From Stenotrophomonas sp. VV52 (GTDB taxonomy: Bacteria; Pseudomonadota; Gammaproteobacteria; Xanthomonadales; Xanthomonadaceae), in the NCBI RefSeq assembly GCF_002893095.1, contig NZ_PKQQ01000003.1:310001-374000 (forward strand): a stretch of DNA of 64,000 bases, written 5' to 3'. Position 1 is the stretch's first letter. Every line of letters begins with the position of its first letter. The translations under genes were made by a program, and so were the position numbers. A model generated the notes under the pieces. It saw nothing but the letters and a program-made list of their open reading frames with translations, was not told the DNA's origin and searched no databases. Positions 46,229-56,365 of the stretch are shown piece after piece.

Positions 46229-48145
46229 ATGAGCCTGCACCCCACCCTCCATGCCATCACCGAGCGGATCGTCAAGCGCAGCGCTGCGTCGCGCGCGGCC
46301 TACCTGGCCGGTATCGACGCTGCGCTGCGCGATGGTCCGTTCCGTTCGCGCCTGAGCTGCGGCAACCTGGCGCACGGTTTCGCTGCGTGCGGGCCGACCG
46401 ACAAGAGCCGCCTGCGCGGCGGCGTGACGCCGAACCTGGGCATCATCACGGCGTACAACGACATGCTGTCGGCGCACCAGCCGTTCGAGCATTACCCGGA
46501 AATCCTGCGCGAGACGGCGCGCTCGCTGGGTGCGACGGCGCAGGTGGCCGGTGGCGTGCCGGCGATGTGCGACGGTGTCACGCAGGGTCGCGGCGGGATG
46601 GAGCTGTCGCTGTTCTCGCGCGATGTGATCGCGCAGTCGACGGCGATCGGGCTGAGCCATGACATGTTCGACAGCACGGTCTACCTGGGCGTGTGCGACA
46701 AGATCGTGCCGGGGCTGTTGATCGGGGCGCTGGCGTTCGGCCATCTGCCGGCGATCTTCCTGCCGGCCGGTCCGATGACGCCGGGCATTCCGAACAAGCA
46801 GAAGGCGGAGGTCCGCGAGCGTTACGCGGCGGGCCAGGCAACGCGCGAGGAGCTGCTGGAGGCGGAGTCGGCGTCGTATCACGGCGTGGGTACGTGCACG
46901 TTCTACGGGACGGCCAATTCGAACCAGACGCTGCTGGAGGCGATGGGGGTGCAGTTGCCGGGCGCGTCGTTCGTGAACCCGGAGACGCCGCTGCGCGATG
47001 CGTTGACGCGACATGCGGCGGCGCGGGCGCTGGAGATCAGTGCGCTGGGCGACGATTTCCGTCCGCTGGGGCGGTTGATCGACGAGCGGGCGATCGTCAA
47101 TGCGGTGGTGACGCTGATGGCGACGGGCGGTTCGACCAACCACACGATCCACTGGATCGCGGTGGCGCGGGCGGCGGGCATCGTGCTGACGTGGGACGAC
47201 ATGGACCAGCTGTCGCAGCTGGTGCCGCTGCTGGCGCGGGTGTACCCGAACGGGGAGGCGGACGTGAACCGTTTCGCGGCGGCGGGCGGGACGGCGTTCG
47301 TGTTCCGGGAGCTGATGGATGCGGGGCTGATGCATGCGGACCTGGTGACGGTGGCCGAGGGCGGGATGCGGCAGTACACGCAGGATCCGGCGCTGCGCGA
47401 AGGCGGGCTGACGTGGATCGACGGGATCGCGGAAAGTGCGGACCGTGAGGTGGTGCGCGGGGTGGCGGAGCCGTTCGAGGCACAGGGCGGGCTGCGGCTG
47501 CTGCGCGGCAACCTGGGCCGTTCGCTGATCAAGCTGTCGGCGGTGAAACCGCAGTACCGGACGATCGAGGCGCCGGCGGTGGTGGTGGATGCGCCGCAGG
47601 TGCTCAACAAGCTGCACGCGGCGGGACTGCTGCCGCAGGATTTCGTGGCGGTGGTGCGTTACCAGGGTCCGCGTGCGAACGGGATGCCGGAGCTGCATTC
47701 GCTTGCGCCGCTGCTGGGGCTGCTGCAGAACCAGGGGCGCCGGGTGGCGCTGGTGACGGATGGTCGTCTGTCGGGTGCGTCGGGTAAGTTCCCGGCGGCG
47801 ATCCACATGACGCCGGAGGCGTCGCGTGGCGGTCCGCTGGCGCGCATGCGCGAGGGCGACATGATCCGCCTGGATGGTGAAGCCGGCACGCTGGAGGTGC
47901 TGGTGGACGCGGCGGAGTGGGCAGCGCGCGAGCTGGCGCCGAACACGGCGCCGGCGGCGCACGATCTGGGCCGCAATCTGTTCGCGATGAACCGCCGTCT
48001 GGTGGGTCCGGCGGACCAGGGCGCGATTTCGATCTCGTGCGGGCCGGCGGCCGACGATGGCGATGTCTGGAATTACGACGCGGAGTACGAGCTGGGGCAC
48101 GACGCTGCTGCAGCGCTTGCGCCGCATGAAGCCAAAGATGCCTGA
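46229..48145 (+). CDS. edd: Phosphogluconate dehydratase
   Basis: This 638-residue Fe-S dehydratase of the IlvD/Edd family converts 6-phosphogluconate to KDPG. It has [18 protein letters not shown], a Cys in [20 protein letters not shown], another in [11 protein letters not shown] and one in [14 protein letters not shown], together the cluster ligands, and the C-terminal [18 protein letters not shown]. From about 46.7 kb codons switch from C-ending to G-ending, with runs of GCG, CGG and GGG, unlike the zwf-glk genes before it. eda follows after 262 bp of repeats. Confidence 0.97.
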   Translation: MSLHPTLHAITERIVKRSAASRAAYLAGIDAALRDGPFRSRLSCGNLAHGFAACGPTDKSRLRGGVTPNLGIITAYNDMLSAHQPFEHYPEILRETARSLGATAQVAGGVPAMCDGVTQGRGGMELSLFSRDVIAQSTAIGLSHDMFDSTVYLGVCDKIVPGLLIGALAFGHLPAIFLPAGPMTPGIPNKQKAEVRERYAAGQATREELLEAESASYHGVGTCTFYGTANSNQTLLEAMGVQLPGASFVNPETPLRDALTRHAAARALEISALGDDFRPLGRLIDERAIVNAVVTLMATGGSTNHTIHWIAVARAAGIVLTWDDMDQLSQLVPLLARVYPNGEADVNRFAAAGGTAFVFRELMDAGLMHADLVTVAEGGMRQYTQDPALREGGLTWIDGIAESADREVVRGVAEPFEAQGGLRLLRGNLGRSLIKLSAVKPQYRTIEAPAVVVDAPQVLNKLHAAGLLPQDFVAVVRYQGPRANGMPELHSLAPLLGLLQNQGRRVALVTDGRLSGASGKFPAAIHMTPEASRGGPLARMREGDMIRLDGEAGTLEVLVDAAEWAARELAPNTAPAAHDLGRNLFAMNRRLVGPADQGAISISCGPAADDGDVWNYDAEYELGHDAAAALAPHEAKDA

Positions 48146-48180
48146 ACCGGTCGCACGGATGAACTGAAACGAAAAACGGC

Positions 48181-48205
48181 GTAGTGCCGGCCGCTGGCCG
48201 GCTCC
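48181..48205 (+). repeat. SMAG hairpin between edd and eda
   Basis: GTAGTGCCGGCCGCTGGCCG followed by GCTCC, the same subtype as at 33498 and 53884. Confidence 0.83.
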
Positions 48206-48250
48206 ACGGATGGCCTGACGCGAACGGCGGCGGTGGGGTTCGCCTGATGT

Positions 48251-48360
48251 GAGGCGACGGCGGGGGCCTCCTCCGCGACACGCCGTGAACCCATCCATGG
48301 GGGCTGCTAGAAAACATCCATGTTTTCTAGCGTCGCTACGGAGGCCCCCGCCGCCGCCTC
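48251..48360 (+). repeat. Double-hairpin palindromic element, copy C
   Basis: Outer arms GAGGCGACGGCGGGGGCCTC and GAGGCCCCCGCCGCCGCCTC pair with one mismatch. The inner hairpin CTAGAAAACAT-CC-ATGTTTTCTAG (48307-48330) is identical to copy A. The segment before it, ACGCCGTGAACCCATCCATG followed by GGGGCTG, matches copy D instead. It separates edd from eda. Confidence 0.85.
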
Positions 48361-48407
48361 ACCACACATTTCGGCGCCTCGTTGGCGTCGGCGAATCGGG
48401 AAAAAAC

Positions 48408-49067
48408 ATGTCTATCGCTGAACACCAGAAACGCGCTGAATCCCTGCTGCTTGCTGCGGGCATCCTGCCGGTCGTTACCGTCCACACCCTCGACCAGGCC
48501 CGCGCGGTCAGCGCTGCCCTGCTCGAAGGCGGCCTGCCGGCCATCGAGCTTACTTTGCGCACCCCGGTGGCGATGGAAGCGCTGGCGATGCTCAAGCGCG
48601 AGCTGCCGGATGTGGTGGTGGGTGCGGGCACGGTGTTGACCGTGGAGCAGATGCAGCAGGCCATCGATGCGGGCGCGGATTTCCTGGTGACGCCGGGTAC
48701 GCCGGCGCACATGGCCGATGCGTTGGCGGCGGCGCCGCTGCCGGTGGTGCCGGGTGCGGCCACGCCGACCGAGATGCTGGCGCTGTATGCGCGCGGGTTC
48801 CGGGTGTGCAAGCTGTTCCCGGCGTCGGCGGTGGGCGGGCTGGCGATGATCAAGGGCCTGGCTGGTCCGATCCCGGACCTGAAGCTGTGCCCGACCGGCG
48901 GCATTACGGAAACCACGGCGGCGGAGTACCTGGAGCAGAAGAACGTGGTCTGCATCGGCGGGTCGTGGATGGTGCCGAACAACTGGATCGAGAACGGCGA
49001 ATGGGACAAGGTGCGCGAGAGCGCGGCGCAGGCGGCGAAGATTGTCGCGCGCGTTCGGTCGCATTGA
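48408..49067 (+). CDS. eda: KDPG aldolase (2-dehydro-3-deoxy-phosphogluconate aldolase)
   Basis: This 219-residue class I aldolase splits KDPG into pyruvate and glyceraldehyde 3-phosphate. It has GILPVVTVHTLDQA, the catalytic Glu in LPAIELTLRTP, VVVGAGTVLT, LVTPGTPAHMADA and the Schiff-base Lys in RVCKLFPASAVGG. It ends the Entner-Doudoroff operon, though the hairpin-rich gap upstream may give it separate control. A strong terminator follows. Confidence 0.97.
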   Translation: MSIAEHQKRAESLLLAAGILPVVTVHTLDQARAVSAALLEGGLPAIELTLRTPVAMEALAMLKRELPDVVVGAGTVLTVEQMQQAIDAGADFLVTPGTPAHMADALAAAPLPVVPGAATPTEMLALYARGFRVCKLFPASAVGGLAMIKGLAGPIPDLKLCPTGGITETTAAEYLEQKNVVCIGGSWMVPNNWIENGEWDKVRESAAQAAKIVARVRSH

Positions 49068-49092
49068 CGCCCCAATTCCGGCGTAACGATAT

Positions 49093-49119
49093 ATGCCCGG
49101 ATTTTTCCGGGCATTTTTC
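49093..49119 (+). terminator. Rho-independent terminator after eda
   Basis: ATGCCCGGA pairs with TCCGGGCAT, followed by TTTTTC, 25 bp past the eda stop codon. Confidence 0.9.
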
Positions 49120-49137
49120 TATGCGCTGTCTCAACGA

Positions 49138-49785
49138 TTACATCGGCCGCGCCGGGTCCACCAGTCCGTATTGGCTGGCCATGCGTGCGAGCGCAATGTT
49201 GTCGTGGATGCCCATCTTCTCGAACAGGCGGGCCTTGTGGGTGTTGACGGTCTTGGCGCTCAGGCTGAGGCGCTTGGCGATGTCTTCCTGGCGCAGGCCC
49301 TGGGTCAGCAGGAGGGCGACTTCGAGTTCGCGCGGAGAGAGGGTGTCGAACGGGGACTGGCTGCCTTCAACGTTGGACAGTGCGAGGTTCTGGGCAATGC
49401 TGCTGCCCAGATAGCGGCGGCCGAGGGCGGCGTCGCGCACGGCGCGCAGCAGTTCCTGGGCGTCGCAGGCCTTGCCGATGTAACCGGAGGCGCCGGCTTC
49501 GAGCAGGCGCTTGGGCATGGGGCCGTCTTCGAGCACCGAAACGATCACCACGCGCGTGCCGTGGTCGCCGCGGATCACGCGTTCGGTCACTTCCATGCCG
49601 CTTACGCCGGGCAGGTGCAGGTCGCACAGCACCACGTCAGGGCGCAGCTTGCGGATCTCCGGCAGGGCGTCTTCGCCGGATTCGGCCTCACCCACTACTT
49701 CGATGTCTGTCTCGTTCGACAGGATCATCTTCATGCCGGTACGCACCAGCGCGTGGTCGTCCACCAGATACACTCGAATCGTCAT
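49138..49785 (-). CDS. gacA: GacA/UvrY-like response regulator
   Basis: This 215-residue NarL/FixJ regulator has a receiver domain (VYLVDDHALVRTG, phospho-acceptor Asp about residue 55 in LCDLHLPG, Lys in GYIGKACD) and a LuxR-type helix-turn-helix (LSPRELEVALLLTQGLRQEDIAKRL, then SAKTVNTHKARLFEKM). The linker SSIAQNLALSNVEGSQSPFDTLS matches the UvrY/GacA linker. The start at 49785 has GGGTGGG upstream. In relatives GacA drives Rsm/Csr small RNAs. The cognate sensor kinase is not in the window. Confidence 0.85.
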   Translation of the reverse strand: MTIRVYLVDDHALVRTGMKMILSNETDIEVVGEAESGEDALPEIRKLRPDVVLCDLHLPGVSGMEVTERVIRGDHGTRVVIVSVLEDGPMPKRLLEAGASGYIGKACDAQELLRAVRDAALGRRYLGSSIAQNLALSNVEGSQSPFDTLSPRELEVALLLTQGLRQEDIAKRLSLSAKTVNTHKARLFEKMGIHDNIALARMASQYGLVDPARPM

Positions 49786-50009
49786 CCCACCCACCCTGTT
49801 CCAAACGCTGCAATCCGGGGCAAGCCTAGCCCCGGGGTCCTGCGATAACAAGGAAGTTCGCTCCCCATCAGCGCGTTCTGATGCCCACATCACATACGAA
49901 GTGCATTACCCAAGACGCCGTCTTTCAAGCTGGGTCTTTTCGGTATACCGGGCCTATCGAAGTCCGCGGAAACCGTTGCCGCTTGCAGCCCGTTCCCTGC
50001 GGGCGGGTG
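49786..50009. other. Gap between GacA-like gene and PAP2 gene
   Basis: This 224-bp stretch must hold the promoter of the GacA-like gene on the minus strand. I see no repeat, no open frame with a ribosome binding site and no clear operator. It is less GC-rich than its surroundings around 49.87-49.96 kb. Confidence 0.4.
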
Positions 50010-50717
50010 TCAGTTCCGGCGGCGCCAGGGATGGCGGCGGCGGAACATCACCAGGAAGCACCCTACCACCCAAACCAGCGCGGCACACCACCCGGCCAGG
50101 ATGTCGGAGGGGTAATGCACGCCCAGGTAGACCCGCGAGAGGCTGACCGAGCCGGCAAACAGCACGCCGAATACCACGGCCGGCCAGCGCCAGCGGGTGT
50201 TCCAGGCCAGCAGGACCAGCACGGCGGCCAGGGTCATCGAGCCCATGGCGTGGCCACTGGGGAAACTGTAGGTGCTTTCCGGGGCGATCGACTCCCACAG
50301 GGTCGGCCGGTCGCGCTGGAAGAACTGTTTGCTGCCGATGTTGAGCAACGCCGAGCCGGCGAAGCTGATCGCCGCGAAGCTGGCCTCGCGCCAGCGCCGG
50401 TACAGCAGCAGGGCCAGCACGATCAGGATGTCGCCGGGAATTACGCCCCACTGGTAGCCGATCTTCGAGATCAGCACGAAGGCGGCGTCCAGGCCGGGCC
50501 GGGCCACGTCGTGCATGCGCCACAGCAGCGGGGCGTCGAAATAGAACGCTTCCAGTTCATGCACGTCTTCGGCCAGCGCGACGAAACCGGCCAGCGGCAG
50601 CAGTACGCCGGCAAACAGCAGGAAGAAGCGCCAGGCATTGCGCGCCATCCAGTGGCGGAAGCCGGCGGCCGGTTCCGGCGCCGCCATGACCGGGGGCTTA
50701 TCCGGCGTTTCTGACAT
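50010..50717 (-). CDS. PAP2-family membrane phosphatase
   Basis: This 235-residue integral membrane protein of the lipid phosphatase class has the three-part catalytic signature [19 protein letters not shown] and [12 protein letters not shown] (about residues 128-215), and several hydrophobic helices. The active site should face the periplasm. Likely substrates are undecaprenyl pyrophosphate or phosphatidic or phosphatidylglycerol phosphates. Its start lies within the last codons of ispG (20-bp overlap), so it is probably co-transcribed with it. Confidence 0.93.
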   Translation of the reverse strand: MSETPDKPPVMAAPEPAAGFRHWMARNAWRFFLLFAGVLLPLAGFVALAEDVHELEAFYFDAPLLWRMHDVARPGLDAAFVLISKIGYQWGVIPGDILIVLALLLYRRWREASFAAISFAGSALLNIGSKQFFQRDRPTLWESIAPESTYSFPSGHAMGSMTLAAVLVLLAWNTRWRWPAVVFGVLFAGSVSLSRVYLGVHYPSDILAGWCAALVWVVGCFLVMFRRRHPWRRRN

Positions 50718-51963
50718 AGGTGCGTTCGACGTAGGCGTCGATCAGTTCCACGAATTCCTGGGCGATGTTCTCGCCACGCAGGGTGACGGATTTCTCACCG
50801 TCCACGAACACAGGCGCCGACGGCGCTTCACCGGTACCCGGCAGCGAAATGCCGATGTTGGCGTGGCGCGACTCACCGGGACCGTTGACCACGCAACCCA
50901 TCACCGCCAGGGTCATGTTTTCGGCACCCGGGTGGTTGATCTTCCACAGCGGCATCTTCTCGCGCACGTGGTTCTGCACGACCTTGGCCAGCTCCTGGAA
51001 GAACTCGGAGGTGGTGCGGCCGCAGCCCGGGCAGGCCGTGACCAGCGGGGTGAAGGCGCGCTGGCCGGTGGTCTGCAGCAGTTCCTGGGCGACGATCACT
51101 TCCTGGGTGCGCGACTGGCCCGGCTCGGGCGTCAGCGAAATGCGGATCGTGTCGCCGATGCCTTCCTGCAGCAGCACCGCCAGTGCCGCCGACGAGGCGA
51201 CGATGCCCTTGCTGCCGATGCCGGCTTCGGTCAGGCCCAGGTGCAGGGCGAAGTCCGAACGCTGGGCCAGGTCGCGGTACACCGCGATCAGTTCCTGCAC
51301 GCCACTGACCTTGGCCGAGAGCACGATGCGGTCGCGCGGCAGGCCCAGCTCCACGGCGGTATGCGCCGAGTCCAGCGCCGAACGGATCAGCGCTTCGCGC
51401 AGCACCCGGCCGGCGTCCCAGGGCTGGGCGCGGTGGTTGTTCTCGTCCATCAGGCGCGCGGCCAGCGACTGGTCCAGCGAGCCCCAGTTGGCGCCGATGC
51501 GCACCGGCTTGTCGTAGCGGATCGCGAACTCGATCAGCTGCGCGAACTGGGTGTCCTTCTTCTTGCCAAAGCCGACGTTGCCGGGGTTGATCCGGTACTT
51601 GGCCAGGGCTTCGGCACAGGCCGGTTCCTGGGTCAGCAGCTGGTGGCCGTTGTAGTGGAAGTCGCCGATCAGCGGGACCTCGATCCCCATCATCCGCAGC
51701 TTTTCCACGATGCGGGGAATGGCGGCGGCCGATTCGGGATTGTTCACGGTCAGCCGGACCATTTCCGAGCCGGCCCGCCACAGTTCAGCCACCTGCTTGA
51801 CGCTGGAGGCCACGTCGGCGGTGTCGGTGTTGGTCATCGACTGCACCACCACGGGCTTGCCCCCGCCCACGACCACGCCGCCGATACGGACGGCCTGGGT
51901 CTGGCGGCGGGCCCACACGGTGGTGTCGGAAGGTTGGGTCGGTTGGCTGACGGCGTCGTGCAT
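50698..51963 (-). CDS. ispG: 4-hydroxy-3-methylbut-2-enyl-diphosphate synthase
   Basis: This 421-residue Fe-S enzyme carries out the penultimate step of the MEP isoprenoid pathway. It starts near [20 protein letters not shown] and has [44 protein letters not shown] and [12 protein letters not shown]. The C-terminal cluster motifs are TACPGCGRT and [10 protein letters not shown]. It is divergent from the RegB-like kinase gene, with an 84-bp gap. Confidence 0.97.
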   Translation of the reverse strand: MHDAVSQPTQPSDTTVWARRQTQAVRIGGVVVGGGKPVVVQSMTNTDTADVASSVKQVAELWRAGSEMVRLTVNNPESAAAIPRIVEKLRMMGIEVPLIGDFHYNGHQLLTQEPACAEALAKYRINPGNVGFGKKKDTQFAQLIEFAIRYDKPVRIGANWGSLDQSLAARLMDENNHRAQPWDAGRVLREALIRSALDSAHTAVELGLPRDRIVLSAKVSGVQELIAVYRDLAQRSDFALHLGLTEAGIGSKGIVASSAALAVLLQEGIGDTIRISLTPEPGQSRTQEVIVAQELLQTTGQRAFTPLVTACPGCGRTTSEFFQELAKVVQNHVREKMPLWKINHPGAENMTLAVMGCVVNGPGESRHANIGISLPGTGEAPSAPVFVDGEKSVTLRGENIAQEFVELIDAYVERTYVRNAG

Positions 51964-52047
51964 TGCCCATTTTAACGCACTCGCGCGGACCGGGCGCGGC
52001 CGATTGTCGCAGGCACGCCGGCGCGCAAGCGCATACGATGGCAGCCG

Positions 52048-53274
52048 ATGACCGGTACCGACGCCCCCTTCCTCCGCACCCTGTGCAGCCTGCGCTGGCT
52101 GGCCGTGGCCGGCCAGGCCGCGACCATCCTGGTGGCCAGCCGGGTGCTGGGCCTGGAACTGCCGCAGCTGCCGCTGTGGTCGGGCGTGCTGGTGCTGATC
52201 CTGTTCAACCTGTACGCGCAGCTGCGGGTGCTGGACGACGACACCGCGCCGCTGACCGCGTTCTGCCACATCCTGGTGGACGTGGCGGTGCTGACCTGGA
52301 TGGTGGGCTGGAGCGGCGGCGTGGCCAACCCGTTCGGCTCGCTGTTCCTGATCCTGATCGCGCTGGCGGCGCTGGCCCTGCCGGTGCGCTGGACGCTGGC
52401 GGTCGCGGCGGCGTGCCTGCTCGGCTACGCGGTCAGCGGGATCTTCGGCAAGCCGCTGCCGCACGGTTATTTCAGCGCGATGGACCTGCACCAGTGGGGC
52501 GTGGTCGCCAACTTCCTGCTTTCGGCCGCGGTCGTGCTGGCCTTCGCGACCCGGCTGGCGATGGCGCTGCGTCGCCGCGAACACGAAGTGGCGCTGCTGC
52601 GCGAGCGCTTCGCGCGCAATGAAGGCATCGTCGCACTAGCCACCCATGCCGCATCGGTCGCGCATGAGCTGAACACCCCGCTGGCGACGATGACCCTGCT
52701 CGCCGACGACATCGCCGACCAGACCGACAACCCCGAAGTACGCGACGACGTCGACACCCTGCGCGAGCTGCTGGTGCAGTGCCGGGAACGGGTGCTGGCG
52801 CTGGCGCGACCGGCGGCGGGACAGTCCAGCGCGCGCGACCGGGTGACCCTGCCGCAGGTGCTGGAACAGTGGCGCCTGGTGCGCCCGACCATCACGCTCA
52901 ACCGCAATGACGACGCGCCGCTGCAGCTGCCACTGGACCCGGGCGTCGGGCACCTGCTGATGGTGCTGCTCAACAACGCCGCCGACGCCGGCGAACAGGC
53001 CGGGCGCCCGCAGGTGGACCTGAGCCTGCGCATCGAGGGCGCCGACCTGATCGGCGAGGTGCGCGACTACGGCCGTGGCTTCGACGCGCGCGACGCGGTG
53101 CTGCCCGGCACCTTGTTCAACAGCGGCAAGACCCAGGGCATGGGCGTGGGCCTGGCCCTGTCCCATGCCACCATCGAGCGCCTGGACGGCGAGTTGTGGA
53201 TGCGCCCGGCCCAGGGGGCCGGCACCCGCGTCGGCTTCCGCCTGCCCCTGGCTGCACCGGAGAAACCCGAATGA
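52048..53274 (+). CDS. RegB/PrrB-like redox sensor histidine kinase
   Basis: This 408-residue membrane kinase has about six N-terminal hydrophobic segments. The quinone-sensing heptad GGVANPF (residues 90-96) matches the RegB signature GGxxNPF. The H-box [15 protein letters not shown] has its His at about 206. A Cys at about 245 in [11 protein letters not shown] matches the position of the redox Cys of RegB, and the ATP domain ends [16 protein letters not shown]. In RegB the quinone pool and this Cys set kinase activity. The next gene is the partner regulator, with an ATGA overlap. Confidence 0.88.
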   Translation: MTGTDAPFLRTLCSLRWLAVAGQAATILVASRVLGLELPQLPLWSGVLVLILFNLYAQLRVLDDDTAPLTAFCHILVDVAVLTWMVGWSGGVANPFGSLFLILIALAALALPVRWTLAVAAACLLGYAVSGIFGKPLPHGYFSAMDLHQWGVVANFLLSAAVVLAFATRLAMALRRREHEVALLRERFARNEGIVALATHAASVAHELNTPLATMTLLADDIADQTDNPEVRDDVDTLRELLVQCRERVLALARPAAGQSSARDRVTLPQVLEQWRLVRPTITLNRNDDAPLQLPLDPGVGHLLMVLLNNAADAGEQAGRPQVDLSLRIEGADLIGEVRDYGRGFDARDAVLPGTLFNSGKTQGMGVGLALSHATIERLDGELWMRPAQGAGTRVGFRLPLAAPEKPE

Positions 53275-53843
53275 CTACTCCTGCCCTGCCCGGCGCCAGC
53301 CATGGCCTGCTGGTCGACGACGACGAACTGTACCTGCGCACGCTGCAGCGCAGCCTGGCCCGCAAGGGCCTGGAAACCATGACCGCCAGCGACATCGCCT
53401 CTGCGCTGGTGCTGGCCCGGCAGCAGCCGCCGGCCTACGCACTGATCGACCTCAAGCTCGGTTCGGAATCCGGGCTGGCATTGATCCAGCCGCTGCGGGC
53501 GCTGCGCGAAGACATGCGCATCCTGCTGGTGACCGGCTACGCCAGCATCGCCACTGCGGTGGAGGCGATCAAACTGGGCGCCGACGACTACCTGCCCAAG
53601 CCGGCTACGGTGCCGATGATCCTGCGCGCACTGGGCGAGGAAGACGACGGCCCTGCAGACGACGGCGAAATGGAACCACCGGATGCGATGACCCCGATCA
53701 GCCGCCTGCAGTGGGAACACATCCAGCAGGCGATGCATGAGACGGGCGGGAATGTGTCGGCGGCGGCGAGGTTGCTGGGCATGCATCGGCGCTCGTTGCA
53801 GCGGAAGCTGGCGAAAAGACCGAGCCCCGAGCGTCCGGGATAA
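53271..53843 (+). CDS. RegA/PrrA-like response regulator
   Basis: This 190-residue regulator has a receiver domain (HGLLVDDDELYLRTLQRSLA, phospho-acceptor Asp60 in ALIDLKLG, Lys in DYLPKPA) and a short Fis-type helix-turn-helix (LQWEHIQQAMHETGGNVSAA, then ARLLGMHRRSLQRKLAKR) that is characteristic of RegA/PrrA/ActR. Between them is an acidic linker instead of the usual Pro-rich hinge. GGAG precedes the ATG, which overlaps the kinase stop. It likely controls respiratory or redox genes. Confidence 0.92.
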   Translation: MTTPALPGASHGLLVDDDELYLRTLQRSLARKGLETMTASDIASALVLARQQPPAYALIDLKLGSESGLALIQPLRALREDMRILLVTGYASIATAVEAIKLGADDYLPKPATVPMILRALGEEDDGPADDGEMEPPDAMTPISRLQWEHIQQAMHETGGNVSAAARLLGMHRRSLQRKLAKRPSPERPG

Positions 53844-53883
53844 CCCGGGCTCTGCTCGAACCTCGCATTGCCCGAATCCCGAC

Positions 53884-53953
53884 GTAGTGCCGGCCGCTGG
53901 CCGGCTCTGCGCGGAGATGGGTCACGCGAGGAGCCGGCCAGCGGCCGGCACTA
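53884..53953. repeat. SMAG hairpin pair between regA-like and pgi
   Basis: GTAGTGCCGGCCGCTGGCCG followed by GCTC and, 20 bp on, its inverted partner ending GGCCGGCACTAC. It lies between the convergent regA-like and pgi genes. Confidence 0.87.
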
Positions 53954-54000
53954 CGCGGTGTCGAACATCCAGGCGTTCAACCGCACGCGGTGTCGAGCGT

Positions 54001-55515
54001 TCAGGCCTTCAGGCGGCCCAGCAACTCCAGCGTCACCGGATCGGTGATCGCATGCGCCTCACCCTGCAGCGCCGGCAGCAGCTGGCTGGCCAGCTGCTTG
54101 CCCAGCTCCACGCCGAACTGGTCGAAGGCGTTGATGTTCCACACCAGCGACTGCACGTACACCGCGTGTTCGTACATCGCGATCAATGCGCCCAGCGACT
54201 GCGGGGTCAGCGCATCCAGCAGGATCAGGGTGCTCGGCCGCCCGCCCGGATACTCGCGGTGCGGGTCGTCACTGCCCTGGCCGTTGGCCAGCGCCTCGGT
54301 CTGCGCCAGCAGGTTGGCCATCAGCGCCTGGTGGTTGACCGTGTACGGGTCGTCGTTGTGCACGCAGCCGATGAAGTCGGCCGGAATCACGCTGGTGCCC
54401 TGGTGCAGCGCCTGGAAGAAGCTGTGCTGCACGTCGGTGCCCGCCCCGCCCCACCACACCGACACGGTGTCGCTGCCGACCGGGCTGCCGTCCAGCTGCA
54501 CGCGCTTGCCCAGGCTTTCCATCACCAGCTGCTGCAGGTAGGCCGGCAGCAGCGCCAGGCGCTGGTCGTAGGTCATCACCGCGTGCGTGGCATGGCCGAG
54601 CAGGTTACGGTTCCAGATGTCGGTCAGCGCGTGCAGCACGGGCAGGTTCTGGTCCAGCGGCGCGTTGAGCGCATGCGCGTCCATCTCGGCCGCACCGGCC
54701 AGCAGCTGCTCGAACCGGTCGAAGCCGATCGCCAGCGCGATCGGGAAGCCGACCGCCGACCACAGCGAATAACGCCCGCCCACCCAGTCCCACATCGGCA
54801 GCACGCGGCCGGCGGCAATGGAGAAGGCCTTGGCGGCGCGTTCGGGGTTGGCGCTGACCGCGTACAGGCGGTCGCTGCCGCCCAGCCAGTCGTGCAGGAT
54901 CTGCCCGTTGAGCAGGGTCTCCTGGGTGCCGAAGGTCTTGGAAATCAGGATGCCGGCGGTGGTCGCCGGGTCCAGCGTGGCCAGGGTGCGCTGCATGGCG
55001 GCGCCGTCCACGTTGGAGACGAAATGCACGCGGAAGCGCGCACCGCTGACCGGACGCAGCGCGTCGGCCACCAGGCGTGGACCGAGGTCCGAACCGCCGA
55101 TGCCCACGCTCACGATATCGGTGACGCCGGTCTTTTCCAGCGCGGCGATCAGCTCGCCCATCTGCGCGCGCACCTGCGCGGCCGTGGCGAACGCGTCGGC
55201 CGCGACCGGGGCGCCGGTGGCGTCGCCCCGCAGCGCGGTATGCAGCGCGGCGCGGCCTTCGGTCACGTTGACTGTCTCACCGCGGAACAGGCGCTGGAAA
55301 CCGCCGGCGACATCGCGCTCGGCGGCCACCTGCAGCAGCGCATCCAGCGCCGCGCGGTCGTACTTCTGCCGCGCGAAGTTGGCATACAACGGACCGACCC
55401 GCAGCCCCAGCGATTGTGCGCGGCCCGGCTCGGCGGCGATCAGTGCGGGGATGCTCGCGCCACGCAGGCGCTGGGCATGGGAATGAAGCGGGTCGAATCC
55501 GTTGTTCTGTGTCAT
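54001..55515 (-). CDS. pgi: Glucose-6-phosphate isomerase
   Basis: This 504-residue enzyme interconverts glucose 6-phosphate and fructose 6-phosphate. It has [31 protein letters not shown], the catalytic Glu in [34 protein letters not shown] (family signature 1) and the C-terminal [18 protein letters not shown] (signature 2). Its ATG overlaps the panD stop as ATGA. Confidence 0.97.
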   Translation of the reverse strand: MTQNNGFDPLHSHAQRLRGASIPALIAAEPGRAQSLGLRVGPLYANFARQKYDRAALDALLQVAAERDVAGGFQRLFRGETVNVTEGRAALHTALRGDATGAPVAADAFATAAQVRAQMGELIAALEKTGVTDIVSVGIGGSDLGPRLVADALRPVSGARFRVHFVSNVDGAAMQRTLATLDPATTAGILISKTFGTQETLLNGQILHDWLGGSDRLYAVSANPERAAKAFSIAAGRVLPMWDWVGGRYSLWSAVGFPIALAIGFDRFEQLLAGAAEMDAHALNAPLDQNLPVLHALTDIWNRNLLGHATHAVMTYDQRLALLPAYLQQLVMESLGKRVQLDGSPVGSDTVSVWWGGAGTDVQHSFFQALHQGTSVIPADFIGCVHNDDPYTVNHQALMANLLAQTEALANGQGSDDPHREYPGGRPSTLILLDALTPQSLGALIAMYEHAVYVQSLVWNINAFDQFGVELGKQLASQLLPALQGEAHAITDPVTLELLGRLKA

Positions 55516-55892
55516 GCGGCCTGGGTCGGGATGCTGTCGTTGGTGTGGGAGATCTGGTTGTTGCCGTCCACATATACCAACTTCGGCCGGAAGCTGTCAG
55601 CTTCTTCTTCGCTCATGCTCGCGAAGGCGGCGATGATGATGATGTCGCCGACCTGCACGTGGCGCGCGGCGCCACCATTGAGCGAGACCACGCCGCTGCC
55701 CGCTTCGGCACGGATGGCATAGGTCGAGAAGCGCGCACCGTTGGTGACGTCCCAGATATGCACCTGTTCGAACTCACGGATGCCGGTAGCCAGCAGCAGG
55801 TTGTCATCGATGGCGATGGAACCTTCGTAGTTCAGCTCCGAATGGGTCACGGTAGCGCGGTGGATCTTGGTCTTGAGCAGGGAGAGGTGCAT
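55512..55892 (-). CDS. panD: Aspartate 1-decarboxylase
   Basis: This 126-residue pyruvoyl enzyme makes beta-alanine for pantothenate. The proenzyme cleaves itself at Gly24-Ser25 in [19 protein letters not shown] and the Arg in [17 protein letters not shown] are conserved. It is separated from panB-panC by a small low-GC gene and a terminator, so it no longer shares their transcript. Confidence 0.97.
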   Translation of the reverse strand: MHLSLLKTKIHRATVTHSELNYEGSIAIDDNLLLATGIREFEQVHIWDVTNGARFSTYAIRAEAGSGVVSLNGGAARHVQVGDIIIIAAFASMSEEEADSFRPKLVYVDGNNQISHTNDSIPTQAA

Positions 55893-56032
55893 GGCACGGG
55901 ACGACGTAAAAGGAAAGGGAAATTCTAGCACCCGGGGATCTTGGAGAAGTCGCTGCCTCCCGGTCGCTGCCCGCCGTTCAGGGAGATGAGGGCGCGGGAT
56001 TGACCCAGGCACCGGCCCGGGTCAACCAGTAG

Positions 56033-56251
56033 CTACGCCTTGGGAGTGCGACGCTTGATGAACCTGGCCGTCGACCTGAGTACAAGCAGCGCAAGAATGA
56101 CAGAGACGATCAGATTAAGAATGGTGATCCGCTCGCCTGCCATAACTATGGAAACGATCACCCAGATCGAATACAGAAACAAGCATACAAATCCAATCAT
56201 TCCCACCAAATCAGCAGCGCGCCCAGTTGCAATTGACTTTAAAAACCCCAT
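56033..56251 (-). CDS. Small membrane protein in low-GC insert between panC and panD
   Basis: This 72-residue protein has two membrane segments (LVGMIGFVCLFLYSIWVIVSIV and ITILNLIVSVILALLVL) and a basic tail FIKRRTPKA. The DNA from about 56.04 to 56.31 kb is clearly poorer in GC than all neighbours, with A-ending and T-ending codons, so it is probably an acquired segment. No family is recognised. A 7-bp hairpin (TTGACCC/GGGTCAA, 56000-56025) without a U tract follows it. Confidence 0.65.
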   Translation of the reverse strand: MGFLKSIATGRAADLVGMIGFVCLFLYSIWVIVSIVMAGERITILNLIVSVILALLVLRSTARFIKRRTPKA

Positions 56252-56300
56252 ATAGCTAACCCTCAGTCTATTTTCTCGGATTCAAACGAATCTGACGCTT

Positions 56301-56333
56301 TTTAAAAAAAGGACGCCATGAGGCGTCCTTTCT
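56301..56333 (-). terminator. Terminator after panC
   Basis: On the minus strand AAAGGACGCC pairs with GGCGTCCTTT across TCAT and is followed by TTTTAAAAA. It ends the panB-panC transcript before the low-GC insert. Confidence 0.9.
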
Positions 56334-56365
56334 TGATCATCGGGTCGTGACCGTGGGCGTCGGAC

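Noticed and set aside
44939..48298. 1119-codon open frame on the minus strand over edd, pgl and glk
   Set aside because: It is the antisense shadow of three well-identified genes, extremely Arg-rich, with no ribosome binding site.
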